Positions 8,224 to 17,144 of a stretch of 64,000 nt of DNA are shown one piece after another (within the stretch, counting starts at the first letter, position 1; the number at the start of each line of letters is the position of its first letter). Position numbers and translations under genes: made by a program. Source of the stretch: Algoriphagus boseongensis (lineage in GTDB: Bacteria; Bacteroidota; Bacteroidia; Cytophagales; Cyclobacteriaceae); assembly GCF_004362805.1 (NCBI RefSeq), contig NZ_SNYF01000006.1, positions 310,001 through 374,000 on the forward strand, in the 5' to 3' direction. Below the pieces are notes generated by a model. That model was not told where the DNA came from and searched no databases. It worked only from the letters and a program-made list of their open reading frames with translations.

Positions 8224-9297
8224 TCAGGGATAAATCGTTCCCCCTGAGGAATCTCGGCTAGCTCCAGTTACAGAGGCTAGAGAATTATTTTCACCCCGAA
8301 GTCTCAAAACGCCCAAAAAAGCAAAAATCAAAGCCTCTTTAAATTCGATCAACTCCTTACTGGCAGTGTATTTTTCCCAGGAATGATTTAAATGATGCCC
8401 CAATCTTTCCTCAAAAAAAGTATGGTATGCCCCTCCCCCAGTTATCAACACCAAAGGCTTTTCCTTTCTTTTATTTTCCAAAATAACCTTTGCAATCTGG
8501 AAGGCAAAGTGCTCTACCAGGGTTCTCATAGCATCTTTAGGGTCAAGTTTTGCTGCCTCAATTAAAGGCAAGAAATCTCTTTCCATATCCTCTCTTCCCA
8601 GTGATTTTGCCTCTTGATGGGTGTAAAAAGGCAAAGCATTCAATTGATTGAAAAGAGTCAAGGATACTTCTCCTTTTCTGGCTTCATTGCCTCCGGCATC
8701 ATAGTCAAGGCCGAGTTTCTTGGCTTCAGAATTCAAAAGGATATTGAATGGACTGGTGTCAAAGGCCAATCGTTTACCTGATTTTTCAAAAGAGATATTG
8801 GAAATCCCTCCCAGATTCAGGCAAAAATCTACTTGCGGAAAAAGCAATTGATCTCCGATCGGTACCAAAGGGGCACCCTGTCCCCCAAGCTGGATATCCA
8901 ACATTCTAAAATCATTGATTACTCGTTCCTTTGAGGAAGCGTGCAAAGCCCAGCCATTTCCGATTTGGTGGGAAAATCCAAGTTTGGGTTGATGAAAAAC
9001 CGTATGTCCATGAGATGCCACAGCCAGGGGCTTGAATTCAAATTCATCACAAAAATCCCTGACCTTTTCTCCCATCCATTTCCCAAAGTCCACATCCAAT
9101 TGCGCTAATTCTAATCCGGACATCAAGTGAGAACGCATAAGCTTTTCACCCAAATCCTCGGGAAAAGGAAAAGTTTTCGCCTCTTCAATTTCAAAATGCC
9201 AGGAACCTTCTTTGGAAAGATGAGCAAAGGCTACATCCAGACCATCTCCGGATGTTCCGGACATTAAGCCAATCATACTATAGGTTTCCTGAGACAT
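8224..9297 (-). CDS. anmK: Anhydro-N-acetylmuramic acid kinase
   Basis: Phosphorylates and opens 1,6-anhydro-MurNAc recovered from murein turnover, yielding MurNAc-6-phosphate. The 357 residues match the family. The N-terminal ATP loop GLMSGTSGDGLDVA is intact, followed by ASHGHTVFHQP, GGQGAPLVPIGD and NLGGISNISF, all characteristic of AnmK. A later GGGAYHTFFEERL block belongs to the second half of the ASKHA fold. It would use anhydro-muropeptides released by lytic transglycosylases such as the one at 53464. The gene is divergent from coaX. Confidence 0.95.
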   Translation of the reverse strand: MSQETYSMIGLMSGTSGDGLDVAFAHLSKEGSWHFEIEEAKTFPFPEDLGEKLMRSHLMSGLELAQLDVDFGKWMGEKVRDFCDEFEFKPLAVASHGHTVFHQPKLGFSHQIGNGWALHASSKERVINDFRMLDIQLGGQGAPLVPIGDQLLFPQVDFCLNLGGISNISFEKSGKRLAFDTSPFNILLNSEAKKLGLDYDAGGNEARKGEVSLTLFNQLNALPFYTHQEAKSLGREDMERDFLPLIEAAKLDPKDAMRTLVEHFAFQIAKVILENKRKEKPLVLITGGGAYHTFFEERLGHHLNHSWEKYTASKELIEFKEALIFAFLGVLRLRGENNSLASVTGASRDSSGGTIYP

Positions 9298-9329
9298 GGG
9301 TTAAAGATTGTTAAGCGAGGGAATAGCTT

Positions 9330-9337
9330 CAAAGATA
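9330..9337 (-). promoter_or_regulatory. Bacteroidota -7 box of anmK
   Basis: Minus-strand TATCTTTG fits TAnnTTTG exactly, 32 bases upstream of the anmK ATG. No convincing -33 element is seen. Confidence 0.5.
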
Positions 9338-9388
9338 AATTTACCGATAAAAAGTCTTACTTCTTTTATTGGCTATTTTGCGAAGCAA

Positions 9389-10105
9389 ATGAAAAATCTG
9401 GTAATCGACATAGGAAATACCCGAATCAAATCTGCCCTTTTTTCAGGGAAGGAATTGCTGGGTGACCATGTATTTGATTCTTTGGAAAATGCGGTAGAAT
9501 TCTGGCTAAACATGCCGTTTGACCATGCCTTGGTGAGTTCGGTGCGGTATTCTATGGAAGAACTTCAGAAGTCTATTCCTTTTGAATTTCAATTTTTGAG
9601 TCATTCTACCCCCTTGCCTATTGTCAATGGGTATTCCACTCCTCATTCTTTGGGATTGGATAGGATCGCCGCAGCGATTGGTGCTTGGGAACTTGCAGGA
9701 AAGGGTCCAGTTTTGGCAATTGACCTAGGAAGCTGCGTGACCTATGAGTTGGTTGACGAGCTATCCGTATACCGCGGAGGCTCCATTTCACCGGGCATGG
9801 CGATGCGGGCCAAAGCGATGAATACCTTCACTTCCAAATTACCCTTGGTGGATCTGGCTCAAAAGCCGGAAAATTTTGTCGGGGATTCGACAATCACCTG
9901 CATGCAAGCAGGAATTTGGTATGGCTTGACCTATGAAATGGAAGGGCAAATTGCAGCTTACCGTCTTAAATTTCCTGAAATTCTGGTCTTTCTCTGTGGA
10001 GGAGACGCCCAATCTTTTGTTTCAATGGCAAAAGACCACATATTTGTAGTCCCAAATTTGGTCCTTCATGGACTGAATTGTATTCTAAACCACAATGTTG
10101 AGTAA
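9389..10105 (+). CDS. coaX: Type III pantothenate kinase
   Basis: First step of coenzyme A synthesis, ATP-dependent phosphorylation of pantothenate. From the ATG at 9389 the protein has 238 residues and starts directly with the phosphate-binding loop LVIDIGNTRIKSALF. Family blocks follow: GLDRIAAAIGAWE, AIDLGSCVTYELV and GGSISPGMAMRAKAM. An in-frame start at 9308 would add 27 residues unlike the family and is rejected. The 3' end overlaps the next gene by 11 bases, so the two are coupled. Confidence 0.94.
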   Translation: MKNLVIDIGNTRIKSALFSGKELLGDHVFDSLENAVEFWLNMPFDHALVSSVRYSMEELQKSIPFEFQFLSHSTPLPIVNGYSTPHSLGLDRIAAAIGAWELAGKGPVLAIDLGSCVTYELVDELSVYRGGSISPGMAMRAKAMNTFTSKLPLVDLAQKPENFVGDSTITCMQAGIWYGLTYEMEGQIAAYRLKFPEILVFLCGGDAQSFVSMAKDHIFVVPNLVLHGLNCILNHNVE

Positions 10106-11378
10106 AATAGGGTTAAAATCTTTGGGTGTCATCTGCACCCTTTTATTATTTACAAAGGTCCATGGACAAAACAGTGCCTCCACCTACAGTGCGCTGGGAA
10201 TCGGGGAATTTAATTATTCCGGATTGACCCAAAATCAAGGAATGGGTGGACTAGGCATCAGTTATGGAACTGGATGGCAAGCAAACGTGGTCAATCCTGC
10301 TCTTTCGACCTACAATACGATTTTCAACTTTCAGGCTGCCTTTAATTACAAGCGAAATAATGTGAATAACGGGACTGAAAACTCCACAGTAGACGGAGGA
10401 GGCTTGTCCTATTTGGCGTTTTCTTTGCCAGTAAAATCTGGAAAATTCACCACGGGTATGGGTTTAGGCCAAATAACCAGTGTGAATTACAGACTTCAGG
10501 TTCGAAGCGAGGTAGCCAATTCAGATTTAGTGGCTACTAATTTTTTACAGGGAAGTGGAGGAATTTCTGAAGCTTACATGACTTTTGGTTATAGAATTGC
10601 AAAAAATTTGAGCATAGGATTCCAAGGGTCTTATCTCTTCGGTTCCACTATTCGAACCAACCAATTGGTCGTCTTTAATGAAGAAAGTAAAGAGGTGGGA
10701 AATCCTTCCGAATATTATGAGCGATTGACCGTGTCGGATGTGGGATTTAAGGCTGGTGTTCACTACCAATTCAAGACCTCAGAGAAAACTAATCTCCATC
10801 TAGGCGCCATTTATCAGAATTTAGGGAACGTTAATGGAACCGCGTTTGCAAAATTAGCGGACTTTGGCCAAGCTAGCGACCCGGATTCGGATGGTGACTT
10901 GATCGCCGATAACGTTAAAGGAAATATCTATATCCCAAATCGGTACGGATTTGGGCTGACTTTTGAGAAAATTAATAAATTCGCAGTCGGCTTGGAAGGT
11001 CAGGCTCAGGATTTTGCGCAATACCGAAACTTTTTCGGTGATCCGCTGAATCTTCAGGCTACCAGAAAAGTCGGTTTGGGCTTCCAAATCGTGCCTGATT
11101 ACCTGAATTTTGATAATATTTTCTTAAGGGCAACCTATAGAATCGGAGTAGAATGGATGCAGACGCCGTACATGTTAAATAATACAAATATCAATGACAT
11201 TGGCATCAACCTTGGAACATCTATTCCAGTGAACCAGCTTTCCTTGGTCAACTTCGCCTTCAAAGTCGGTCGAAGAGGGACTCTGGATAATGGTCTGATC
11301 AGAGAAAGTTATGTGAACTTCACTTTAGGATTTTCTCTAAACGACAATAGCTGGTTCTACAAAAGAGTATTTGAGTAA
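10095..11378 (+). CDS. Outer-membrane beta-barrel protein
   Basis: A 427-residue exported protein with a signal peptide (hydrophobic to about residue 22, cleavage near VHGQ). The mature part alternates aromatic and small residues in beta-strand fashion (FGYRIAKNLSIGFQGSY, YGFGLTFEKINKFAVGLEG) and ends in strands typical of a barrel (VNFTLGFSLNDNSWFYKRVFE). An opening NQGMGGLGISYGTGWQANVVNPAL resembles the FadL/PorV-like group of barrels, where an NPA motif is common. It overlaps coaX by 11 bases. Its cargo is unknown. A calcium-loop-like DPDSDGDLIADN stretch is visible near residue 262. Confidence 0.75.
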   Translation: MLSKIGLKSLGVICTLLLFTKVHGQNSASTYSALGIGEFNYSGLTQNQGMGGLGISYGTGWQANVVNPALSTYNTIFNFQAAFNYKRNNVNNGTENSTVDGGGLSYLAFSLPVKSGKFTTGMGLGQITSVNYRLQVRSEVANSDLVATNFLQGSGGISEAYMTFGYRIAKNLSIGFQGSYLFGSTIRTNQLVVFNEESKEVGNPSEYYERLTVSDVGFKAGVHYQFKTSEKTNLHLGAIYQNLGNVNGTAFAKLADFGQASDPDSDGDLIADNVKGNIYIPNRYGFGLTFEKINKFAVGLEGQAQDFAQYRNFFGDPLNLQATRKVGLGFQIVPDYLNFDNIFLRATYRIGVEWMQTPYMLNNTNINDIGINLGTSIPVNQLSLVNFAFKVGRRGTLDNGLIRESYVNFTLGFSLNDNSWFYKRVFE

Positions 11379-11452
11379 ACAATTAGTACTAAAAAAAAGT
11401 AACCTATATAGAACTCTAATTTTACAAAGCAACCGATTAAAACCTTACAGAT

Positions 11453-12754
11453 ATGAAACTTAAATCAACCCTTCTTGCTCTTGGAGCAGTGCTTCTGGCA
11501 GGTTATGCACAGGCTCAGGATGGATGGAACTGGCCTACTGATCCTGCACAGGAAGCCCTAGCCAGAGAAAAAAATGCCGCTTATGTAGACTACATGAAGT
11601 CTGAGCAATTCATTGAGGCACTTAAGCCACTTAACTGGCTATTTGTAAATACTCCAGAATTGAATGAGTCCATTTATATCAATGGGGTAAACATTTACAA
11701 AGGTGCTGCTGACAAAACTGCTGATGCTGCTCAGAAACTGGTGTATCAGGATAGCGTAATGGCTATCTATGAAAAAAGAGGTCAAATCTACAACAACCCA
11801 GAAAAGTGGATTGAAAATAAGGCCTACTTCGGTTATCAGTTTTTCAAAAATGATAAAGAAAGAATCGGTGGTGTAATTGCTGACTTTGAAAAAGCCATTG
11901 AATTGAATGGAAATATCAATCATCAATTAGTAGCTGCCTATTTCAATTTGATTTATTTGAATAACGCCTATAATAAAGCTTACACTGGTGAGCAAGTTTT
12001 GGCAAAATTTGAAATGGCTAGTGGATTATTGAATAAGTCTGAGGCTGAGGGTAAAGATGTTACCAGCTCAAGAAGTCTTTTGGAACAGGTTCTGATCAAT
12101 ATGGAATTGATCGATTGTGATTTTATCGAAAATACAATCGGTCCAAAATTGGCTGCTGATCCAACCAACTTGGATATTGCAAATCAGATATTTAGATATT
12201 CTGTACAATACAAGTGTTATTCATCCAACTCCTTCTTGGCGGCATTGGAATTGATTGACTCTAACAATCCTACTTTCGCTACTTCTCAGGTAAGAGCGAT
12301 GAGATACATGTCTGCTGGAGATTTTGACAAGGCTCAGCCTGTTTTGGAAAAAGCATTGACTTTGGCAGAAAATAACAAGCAGAAAGGCGAAATCCAGATG
12401 GAACTTGCAAAGATCCATACCAATGCTGGTAGGAAGGCTGCCGCTAGAACAGCTGCAAAAGAAGCTGCTGCTTTGGACGCTGAATTAACTGCTACTGCCT
12501 ACTCTTTGATCGGTGACTTGTACATGTCTTCTTTCAACGATTGTAAAGGTGGAGAGAGCCGTGCAAAAGACTACTCTGTATTCATCGCAGCTTACAATGC
12601 ATACCAAAAAGCAGGTGATTCTAAAGGAATGGGAAGTGCAAGATCAAGATTCCCATCTAAGGAAGAATTGTTTACTGAAGGTCTTCAGGTTGGTTCTTCC
12701 ATCAGCACAGGATGCTGGGTAGGTGAGACTGTATCTTTGGCTACCAGAGATTAA
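11453..12754 (+). CDS. Secreted TPR-like protein
   Basis: A 433-residue protein with a clear signal peptide (MKLKSTLLALGAVLLAGYAQA, cleavage before QDG). The mature part is helical, with degenerate TPR units such as MRYMSAGDFDKAQPVLEKAL and MELAKIHTNAGRKAAARTAAKEA. Three or four cysteines are present (DCDFIEN, YKCYSS, FNDCKGG, TGCWVG), which may form disulfides in the periplasm. It lies between the barrel gene and lptC and is followed by a strong terminator. A periplasmic scaffold role in envelope assembly is an inference from context only. Confidence 0.75.
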   Translation: MKLKSTLLALGAVLLAGYAQAQDGWNWPTDPAQEALAREKNAAYVDYMKSEQFIEALKPLNWLFVNTPELNESIYINGVNIYKGAADKTADAAQKLVYQDSVMAIYEKRGQIYNNPEKWIENKAYFGYQFFKNDKERIGGVIADFEKAIELNGNINHQLVAAYFNLIYLNNAYNKAYTGEQVLAKFEMASGLLNKSEAEGKDVTSSRSLLEQVLINMELIDCDFIENTIGPKLAADPTNLDIANQIFRYSVQYKCYSSNSFLAALELIDSNNPTFATSQVRAMRYMSAGDFDKAQPVLEKALTLAENNKQKGEIQMELAKIHTNAGRKAAARTAAKEAAALDAELTATAYSLIGDLYMSSFNDCKGGESRAKDYSVFIAAYNAYQKAGDSKGMGSARSRFPSKEELFTEGLQVGSSISTGCWVGETVSLATRD

Positions 12755-12772
12755 TTTCAAGCAAAATCTTAG

Positions 12773-12799
12773 AAAAGGCAGTCATTTGGCTGCCTTTTT
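12773..12799 (+). terminator. Terminator before lptC
   Basis: Arms AAAAGGCAG (12773-12781) and CTGCCTTTTT (12790-12799) with an eight-base loop and a T-run. It ends the upstream TPR gene, so lptC must have its own promoter. Confidence 0.8.
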
Positions 12800-12822
12800 C
12801 GTTTTCAGGCAATACGATTATA

Positions 12823-12830
12823 TATCTTTG
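12823..12830 (+). promoter_or_regulatory. -7 box of lptC, almost touching the start codon
   Basis: TATCTTTG matches TAnnTTTG exactly and ends only four bases before the GTG start at 12835. Transcription would start at or within a few bases of the GTG, so the mRNA may be leaderless. Confidence 0.5.
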
Positions 12831-12834
12831 TGAC

Positions 12835-13383
12835 GTGAATCCTAAAATTCAATTTCTCCTGCTTTCTCTTTTTGGGTCCCTTTTTTTCTTTTCCTGTAGA
12901 GAAAGCGTCAGTCCTGAGGTTTTGGAAGTGTATGATGGCCCCATGAATGAGGCTATTGATATTCTATTGATTCATAGCGATTCAGCGGTGCTTCGTTCAG
13001 AGATCCGTGCTCCACGACAGTTGGAATTTAAAAATGGAGACTTGCAGTTTCCTGAGGGCATAGAAATCAAATTTTTCACTGTTGAAGGACTTTTGGAAAC
13101 CACCCTTCGTGCAGATCGGGGATTTTTTATGAAAGATGAAAATCTTTATCGCGGAGAAGGAAATGTTCAAATTCAAAATTTGATCAAAGATCAAAAGCTG
13201 CAGACGGAAGAAATCTTTTGGAATCAAGCCCAGAAAAAAATCTGGACAGAAAAATTTGTGACTATTCAGGAAAGGCAAACCTTATTTAATGGTACCGGAA
13301 TGGAAGCTGACGATACCTTTTCTAATTATACCCTGAAGCAAGTTCGGGATAGTCGTACCCTTTTACCAGGAGAAGGCCTATGA
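12835..13383 (+). CDS. lptC: LPS export periplasmic protein LptC (lipoprotein form)
   Basis: A 182-residue protein with a lipoprotein signal: hydrophobic to FFFSC, with Cys21 as the lipidation site, so it is lipid-anchored rather than helix-anchored as in E. coli. The rest has the LptC beta-jellyroll look: EIRAPRQLEFKNGDLQFPEGI, LRADRGFFMKDENLYRGEGNVQIQN and LQTEEIFWNQAQKKIWTEKFVTI. LptC links LptBFG to LptA in LPS transport; lptB is at 51124 in this window. It starts with GTG immediately after a strong -7 box and overlaps the next gene by four bases (ATGA). Confidence 0.88.
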   Translation: MNPKIQFLLLSLFGSLFFFSCRESVSPEVLEVYDGPMNEAIDILLIHSDSAVLRSEIRAPRQLEFKNGDLQFPEGIEIKFFTVEGLLETTLRADRGFFMKDENLYRGEGNVQIQNLIKDQKLQTEEIFWNQAQKKIWTEKFVTIQERQTLFNGTGMEADDTFSNYTLKQVRDSRTLLPGEGL

Positions 13384-13580
13384 AACTCGGAGACGTTTTG
13401 ATCCTTTCTTTAGCCTTGGCATTTGTGATCATAGGCATCCATCAAAGCCTTACGGTAGGAATTGGTGGTTCATATGCTATTTTTATGTTTGCGGTTGGCT
13501 TGTTATTTTGGTTTCAGCTAAGAAGAAATAAAACCAACCCGAAAGAACCCGAACCTACTCAAAAGAAGAAAAAACGCTGA
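13380..13580 (+). CDS. Small membrane protein, unknown function
   Basis: A 66-residue protein with two hydrophobic helices (VLILSLALAFVIIGIHQSL and YAIFMFAVGLLFWFQL) and a strongly basic tail with a KKKKR end, so the C terminus should be cytoplasmic. It overlaps lptC by four bases and ends three bases before the CNNM gene, which places it inside a tightly packed envelope operon. I know no function for it. Tight spacing and coding-like composition support its being real. Confidence 0.75.
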   Translation: MKLGDVLILSLALAFVIIGIHQSLTVGIGGSYAIFMFAVGLLFWFQLRRNKTNPKEPEPTQKKKKR

Positions 13581-13582
13581 TC

Positions 13583-14851
13583 ATGGATAACACCTACCTC
13601 TTTTATGTATTGATCACCCTGGTTTTTTCAGCATTTTTTTCAGGCATTGAGATGGCTTATATCTCGGCCAATAAGCTTCAGATCGAGCTACAAAGTAAAC
13701 AAGGTCTGCTTTCAGGTCAGCTTTTAAGTCGCTTTGTCAAAAATCCAGGCCAATTTATTGGGACTACCCTAATCGGGAATACCATTATGTTGGTATTGTA
13801 CGGCACATTCATGGCTTACCTTTTAGAAGATCCCATTCGGTCTTTTCTTCCTGCCAATCTTGCCAATGAGGGTAGCGTATTGGTTATTCAGACCATTCTT
13901 TCCACCATTTTGGTTTTGGTCACAGGAGAGTTTTTGCCTAAAAGCCTTTTCATGCTCAATCCCAACTCCATGTTGAGATTCTTTGCGGTGCCATTTTGGG
14001 GGATTTATATGCTCATGTATCCTTTGGTTTGGTTGATTGTTGGGATGTCCAGATTTTTTATCACTAAAATGTTAAGACTGGAATACAACGAAGAAAGGCC
14101 GGTTTTCACGGTGACTGATTTGAATTCCTTCTTGAAAGAGCATTTTCGAATGGCTCAAAGTTCTCCGGGAAAGGTAGAAATCGATACCAAGATTTTTGAC
14201 AACGCCGTGGAATTTAAGACGGTTAGGATCAGGGAATGCATGATCCCCAGAACGGATATTGTTGCGGTAGAGGTAGAAGATTCGATTGAGGATTTGAAAA
14301 AAGTTTTTGAGGAAAGCGGTCACTCCAAAATTGTCGTCTATCGGGAAAGCATTGACGAAGTAATTGGTTATTGCCATCAGTTGGAATTATTCAAAAAGCC
14401 AAAGTCTATTGAGGAAATCCTTACCCCAATCATCATTGCTCCTGAGTCAGCCTTGGCCAATGAGCTGTTGATTCAGTTCATTCAGGAAAGAAAAAGCTTG
14501 GCTTTAGTCGTGGATGAGTTCGGTGGGACAAGCGGGATTGTTTCCATGGAAGATATCATAGAGGAGATTTTCGGGGAAATCGATGACGAGTACGATAGCG
14601 ATGATTTGGTAGAGCAGCAGCTAACTGATCAGGAATTTTTGCTTAGCTCCCGACATGAGATAGATTATTTAAATGAGAAATATGGTTGGGAATTGCCCTA
14701 TGGTGATTTTGAAACTTTGTCTGGTCTAATCCTTTCTATGACAGAGAATCTTCCTAATAAAGGAGATAACGTCACTATTGGGAAATATACCTTTACTATT
14801 GTGTCCAAACAGGCCCACCGAATTGATACAGTTCGCCTGAAAATCAACTAG
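13583..14851 (+). CDS. CNNM/CBS-domain transporter (HlyC/CorC family)
   Basis: A 422-residue membrane protein with the usual three-part layout. An N-terminal CNNM (DUF21) domain with about four helices occupies residues 1-175 and includes SAFFSGIEMAYISANKL. A CBS pair runs from about 200 to 330 (RECMIPRTDIVAVEVEDS, LALVVDEFGGTSGIVSMEDIIEEIFGEI). A C-terminal CorC_HlyC domain ends the protein (PYGDFETLSGLIL). Relatives export Mg2+ or other divalent cations, and the older name hemolysin is misleading. It is co-transcribed with lptC and the small membrane protein. Confidence 0.9.
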   Translation: MDNTYLFYVLITLVFSAFFSGIEMAYISANKLQIELQSKQGLLSGQLLSRFVKNPGQFIGTTLIGNTIMLVLYGTFMAYLLEDPIRSFLPANLANEGSVLVIQTILSTILVLVTGEFLPKSLFMLNPNSMLRFFAVPFWGIYMLMYPLVWLIVGMSRFFITKMLRLEYNEERPVFTVTDLNSFLKEHFRMAQSSPGKVEIDTKIFDNAVEFKTVRIRECMIPRTDIVAVEVEDSIEDLKKVFEESGHSKIVVYRESIDEVIGYCHQLELFKKPKSIEEILTPIIIAPESALANELLIQFIQERKSLALVVDEFGGTSGIVSMEDIIEEIFGEIDDEYDSDDLVEQQLTDQEFLLSSRHEIDYLNEKYGWELPYGDFETLSGLILSMTENLPNKGDNVTIGKYTFTIVSKQAHRIDTVRLKIN

Positions 14852-14890
14852 TCTGATATTTTTTCGATTAGGACTTTGTTTCAAGTTGAT

Positions 14891-14921
14891 TTTGAATTTC
14901 GAGGCTAATGCTATTATTTTG
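14891..14921 (+). promoter_or_regulatory. Probable promoter of ppiD
   Basis: TTTG at 14891-14894 and TTATTTTG at 14914-14921 (one mismatch to TAnnTTTG) lie about 19 bases apart, the usual Bacteroidota spacing, about 30 bases upstream of the ppiD ATG. Confidence 0.45.
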
Positions 14922-14951
14922 CGACACTTCTAAAAAAGCGTAGTAAATCTA

Positions 14952-17060
14952 ATGGCGTTAATTAAGCAAATAAGACAGCGGACAGGTCTCGCAATCGGTG
15001 TGATCGCCGGCGGGTTGATATTATTCCTCTTGGGCGGGGATTTGTTGAGTCCAAATTCATCCCTTCTGAATAGCAATCAGAACATCGTTGGAGAAATTGC
15101 CGGAGAAGAAATTTCTTTGGAGGAGTACTCCCAAAAGATTGAAGAGTTCAAGGCTTCTTTCCAGCAAAGAACCGGTCGAGTTCCGGCTGAAGCAGAGATG
15201 GTCTCCGTAAGAGAGCAGGCTTGGCAGGCAATGATCGTGGAGCGAGTGTTCGATGAAGAATATGAAAAATTGGGATTAACTGTATCTCCAGCAGAATTGG
15301 TGGATATGGTGCAGGGAAAAAATATTGTTCCTGAACTTCGTGCTCAATTGGTAAATCCTCAGACAGGTCAGTTTGACAAAAATCAGCTGATTACTTTTCT
15401 TCAGTCTTTGGAGACTGCGGATCCAGCTCAGCAGGCATTTTGGAATCAGCAAGAGCAACTTTTCGTGCAATCCAGAAAGCGTGTGAAGTATGACAACATG
15501 CTGGCTCTTTCTGAATATGCTACCACTGCTGAAGCGAAATTGGAATACAAGGGAGCAAATTCAATTGCTGACGCATCTGTATTGTACATTCCGTATTACG
15601 TGATTCCTGATGGAGAAGTAGAAATCTCTGATAGCGATCTTAGTGCATACCTAAGCAAGAATAAAGAGAAATTCCAGATTGGTAATTCTGCCAGCATGGA
15701 ATATGTGATGTTTAGCATTTTGCCAAGTGGGTTAGACTCAGCAGAGGTTATCAGCAGAATCAATGAATTGACAGAAGAATTAAAAACTACCACTGAAGAT
15801 TCTGTTTTTGTTAGCAGAAATTCTGAATTGCAGTTTCCATTCCAGGCCTTTGGTCCTGGTGACGAGCTTCCTGCTAGCTTGACTTCTAATGTGGGCGATA
15901 TCCAGAAAGGCCAAACTTATGGTCCTTTTGTAACCCCTAATTCTACCTACGTTTCTTACAAGATTTCTGATCAGTATGAAGGAACAGCTAAGATGAGGTC
16001 TTCTCACATTCTATTCAGCACTGAAGGAATGGACGATACTGGCAAGGCTTCTGTAAAAGAGCAGGCCGAGAAAGTTTTAACCGAGATCAAGGAAGGCTTG
16101 GATTTCGCTCTTGCAGCCAGACAATATGGACAAGACGGAACCGCTCAGGTTGGAGGAGATTTGGGTTGGTTTGCTAAGGAAGATTTTGTGGAGCCTTTTG
16201 CCACTGCCACTTATGCTGCTAATGCAGTTGGTTTGTTGCCAAATGTGGTGGAAACAGAATATGGCTACCATATCATTAGCGTTACTGAGTTGCCTAAAAC
16301 TAGCTATACAAAACTTGCTACTTTGGAATTGGAGCTAGTAGCTTCAGACGAAACAAGAGATGAAGCTTATAGAAATGCGGATACCTTCGCCGCTGAAAGC
16401 GGAAATAGAAATGAGTTTACTGAAAATGCTACTGACAAGGGTTACCGAATCATCCAGGCAAATAATGTAGATGCTAATTCTAGAAACCTTAACAACTTGA
16501 CCAATGCCAGAGGCGTGGTGATGTGGGCTTTCGGTGAAGCTTCTGTTGGTGAAGTATCTCCTGTATTTGAATTAGACAACTCTTACTTGATCGCTACCTT
16601 AGTTTCTAGAAAAGAAGAAGGCGATGCCAAGTTGGAAGATGTGAAAGATCAGGTAAGACAGCTAGTTCTTAATGAGAAAAAGGCTGCTATGATCAAGGAG
16701 AAAATTGCCGGAAAAACTACTTTGGAAGAAATGAAAGCAGTATTTGCGGATGCTTCCTTGAATTCTCTTCCTGATTTGAGATTGAACACTTCCGTGCTTC
16801 CAGGTATCGGTTTTGCACCAAAGGCTATTGGAGCGATTTTCGGACTTTCTACAGCCGGAAAAATTACTCAGCCTATCCAAGAAGATATCGGAGTATTAGT
16901 CGGAAAATTGAACTCTCTCACTCCAGCAGCTGAAATCGGAGATTATACAGCTTATCAAGGGCAATTGACACAAGCAGCTTCCCAACGAATGAACTATCAA
17001 ATCATGATGGCTCTACAGGATCTGGCCGATGTGAAAGATTACCGCTACAAGTTTTATTAA
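14952..17060 (+). CDS. ppiD: Periplasmic peptidyl-prolyl isomerase, PpiD type
   Basis: A 702-residue membrane-anchored chaperone. One N-terminal helix (LAIGVIAGGLILFLLGG, residues 13-29) anchors it, and the bulk lies in the periplasm. A SurA-like chaperone region follows (GEIAGEEISLEEYSQKIEEF onward). A parvulin domain sits at about residues 345-445 (MRSSHILFS, GGDLGWFAKEDFVEPFA, VVETEYGYHIISV). PpiD works near the Sec exit and helps outer-membrane proteins fold. Length is somewhat greater than E. coli PpiD (623). It has its own promoter and a strong terminator. Confidence 0.9.
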   Translation: MALIKQIRQRTGLAIGVIAGGLILFLLGGDLLSPNSSLLNSNQNIVGEIAGEEISLEEYSQKIEEFKASFQQRTGRVPAEAEMVSVREQAWQAMIVERVFDEEYEKLGLTVSPAELVDMVQGKNIVPELRAQLVNPQTGQFDKNQLITFLQSLETADPAQQAFWNQQEQLFVQSRKRVKYDNMLALSEYATTAEAKLEYKGANSIADASVLYIPYYVIPDGEVEISDSDLSAYLSKNKEKFQIGNSASMEYVMFSILPSGLDSAEVISRINELTEELKTTTEDSVFVSRNSELQFPFQAFGPGDELPASLTSNVGDIQKGQTYGPFVTPNSTYVSYKISDQYEGTAKMRSSHILFSTEGMDDTGKASVKEQAEKVLTEIKEGLDFALAARQYGQDGTAQVGGDLGWFAKEDFVEPFATATYAANAVGLLPNVVETEYGYHIISVTELPKTSYTKLATLELELVASDETRDEAYRNADTFAAESGNRNEFTENATDKGYRIIQANNVDANSRNLNNLTNARGVVMWAFGEASVGEVSPVFELDNSYLIATLVSRKEEGDAKLEDVKDQVRQLVLNEKKAAMIKEKIAGKTTLEEMKAVFADASLNSLPDLRLNTSVLPGIGFAPKAIGAIFGLSTAGKITQPIQEDIGVLVGKLNSLTPAAEIGDYTAYQGQLTQAASQRMNYQIMMALQDLADVKDYRYKFY

Positions 17061-17077
17061 TAAAAACTTCAAAAATG

Positions 17078-17105
17078 AACCCATGTCGAAAGACATGGGT
17101 TTTTT
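17078..17105 (+). terminator. Terminator after ppiD
   Basis: Perfect 10-pair stem, AACCCATGTC at 17078-17087 and GACATGGGTT at 17092-17101, with a GAAA tetraloop and a T-run. Confidence 0.9.
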
Positions 17106-17144
17106 GTTTGAAAAAATATTTGATAGAAAGGAGTAAGTTTGATC

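Noticed and set aside
17128-17133. AAGGAG before the DUF493 gene as a sign of general Shine-Dalgarno use
   Set aside because: Nearly all other starts in the window lack such a sequence, so it does not change the picture and is ambiguous between the TTG and ATG.
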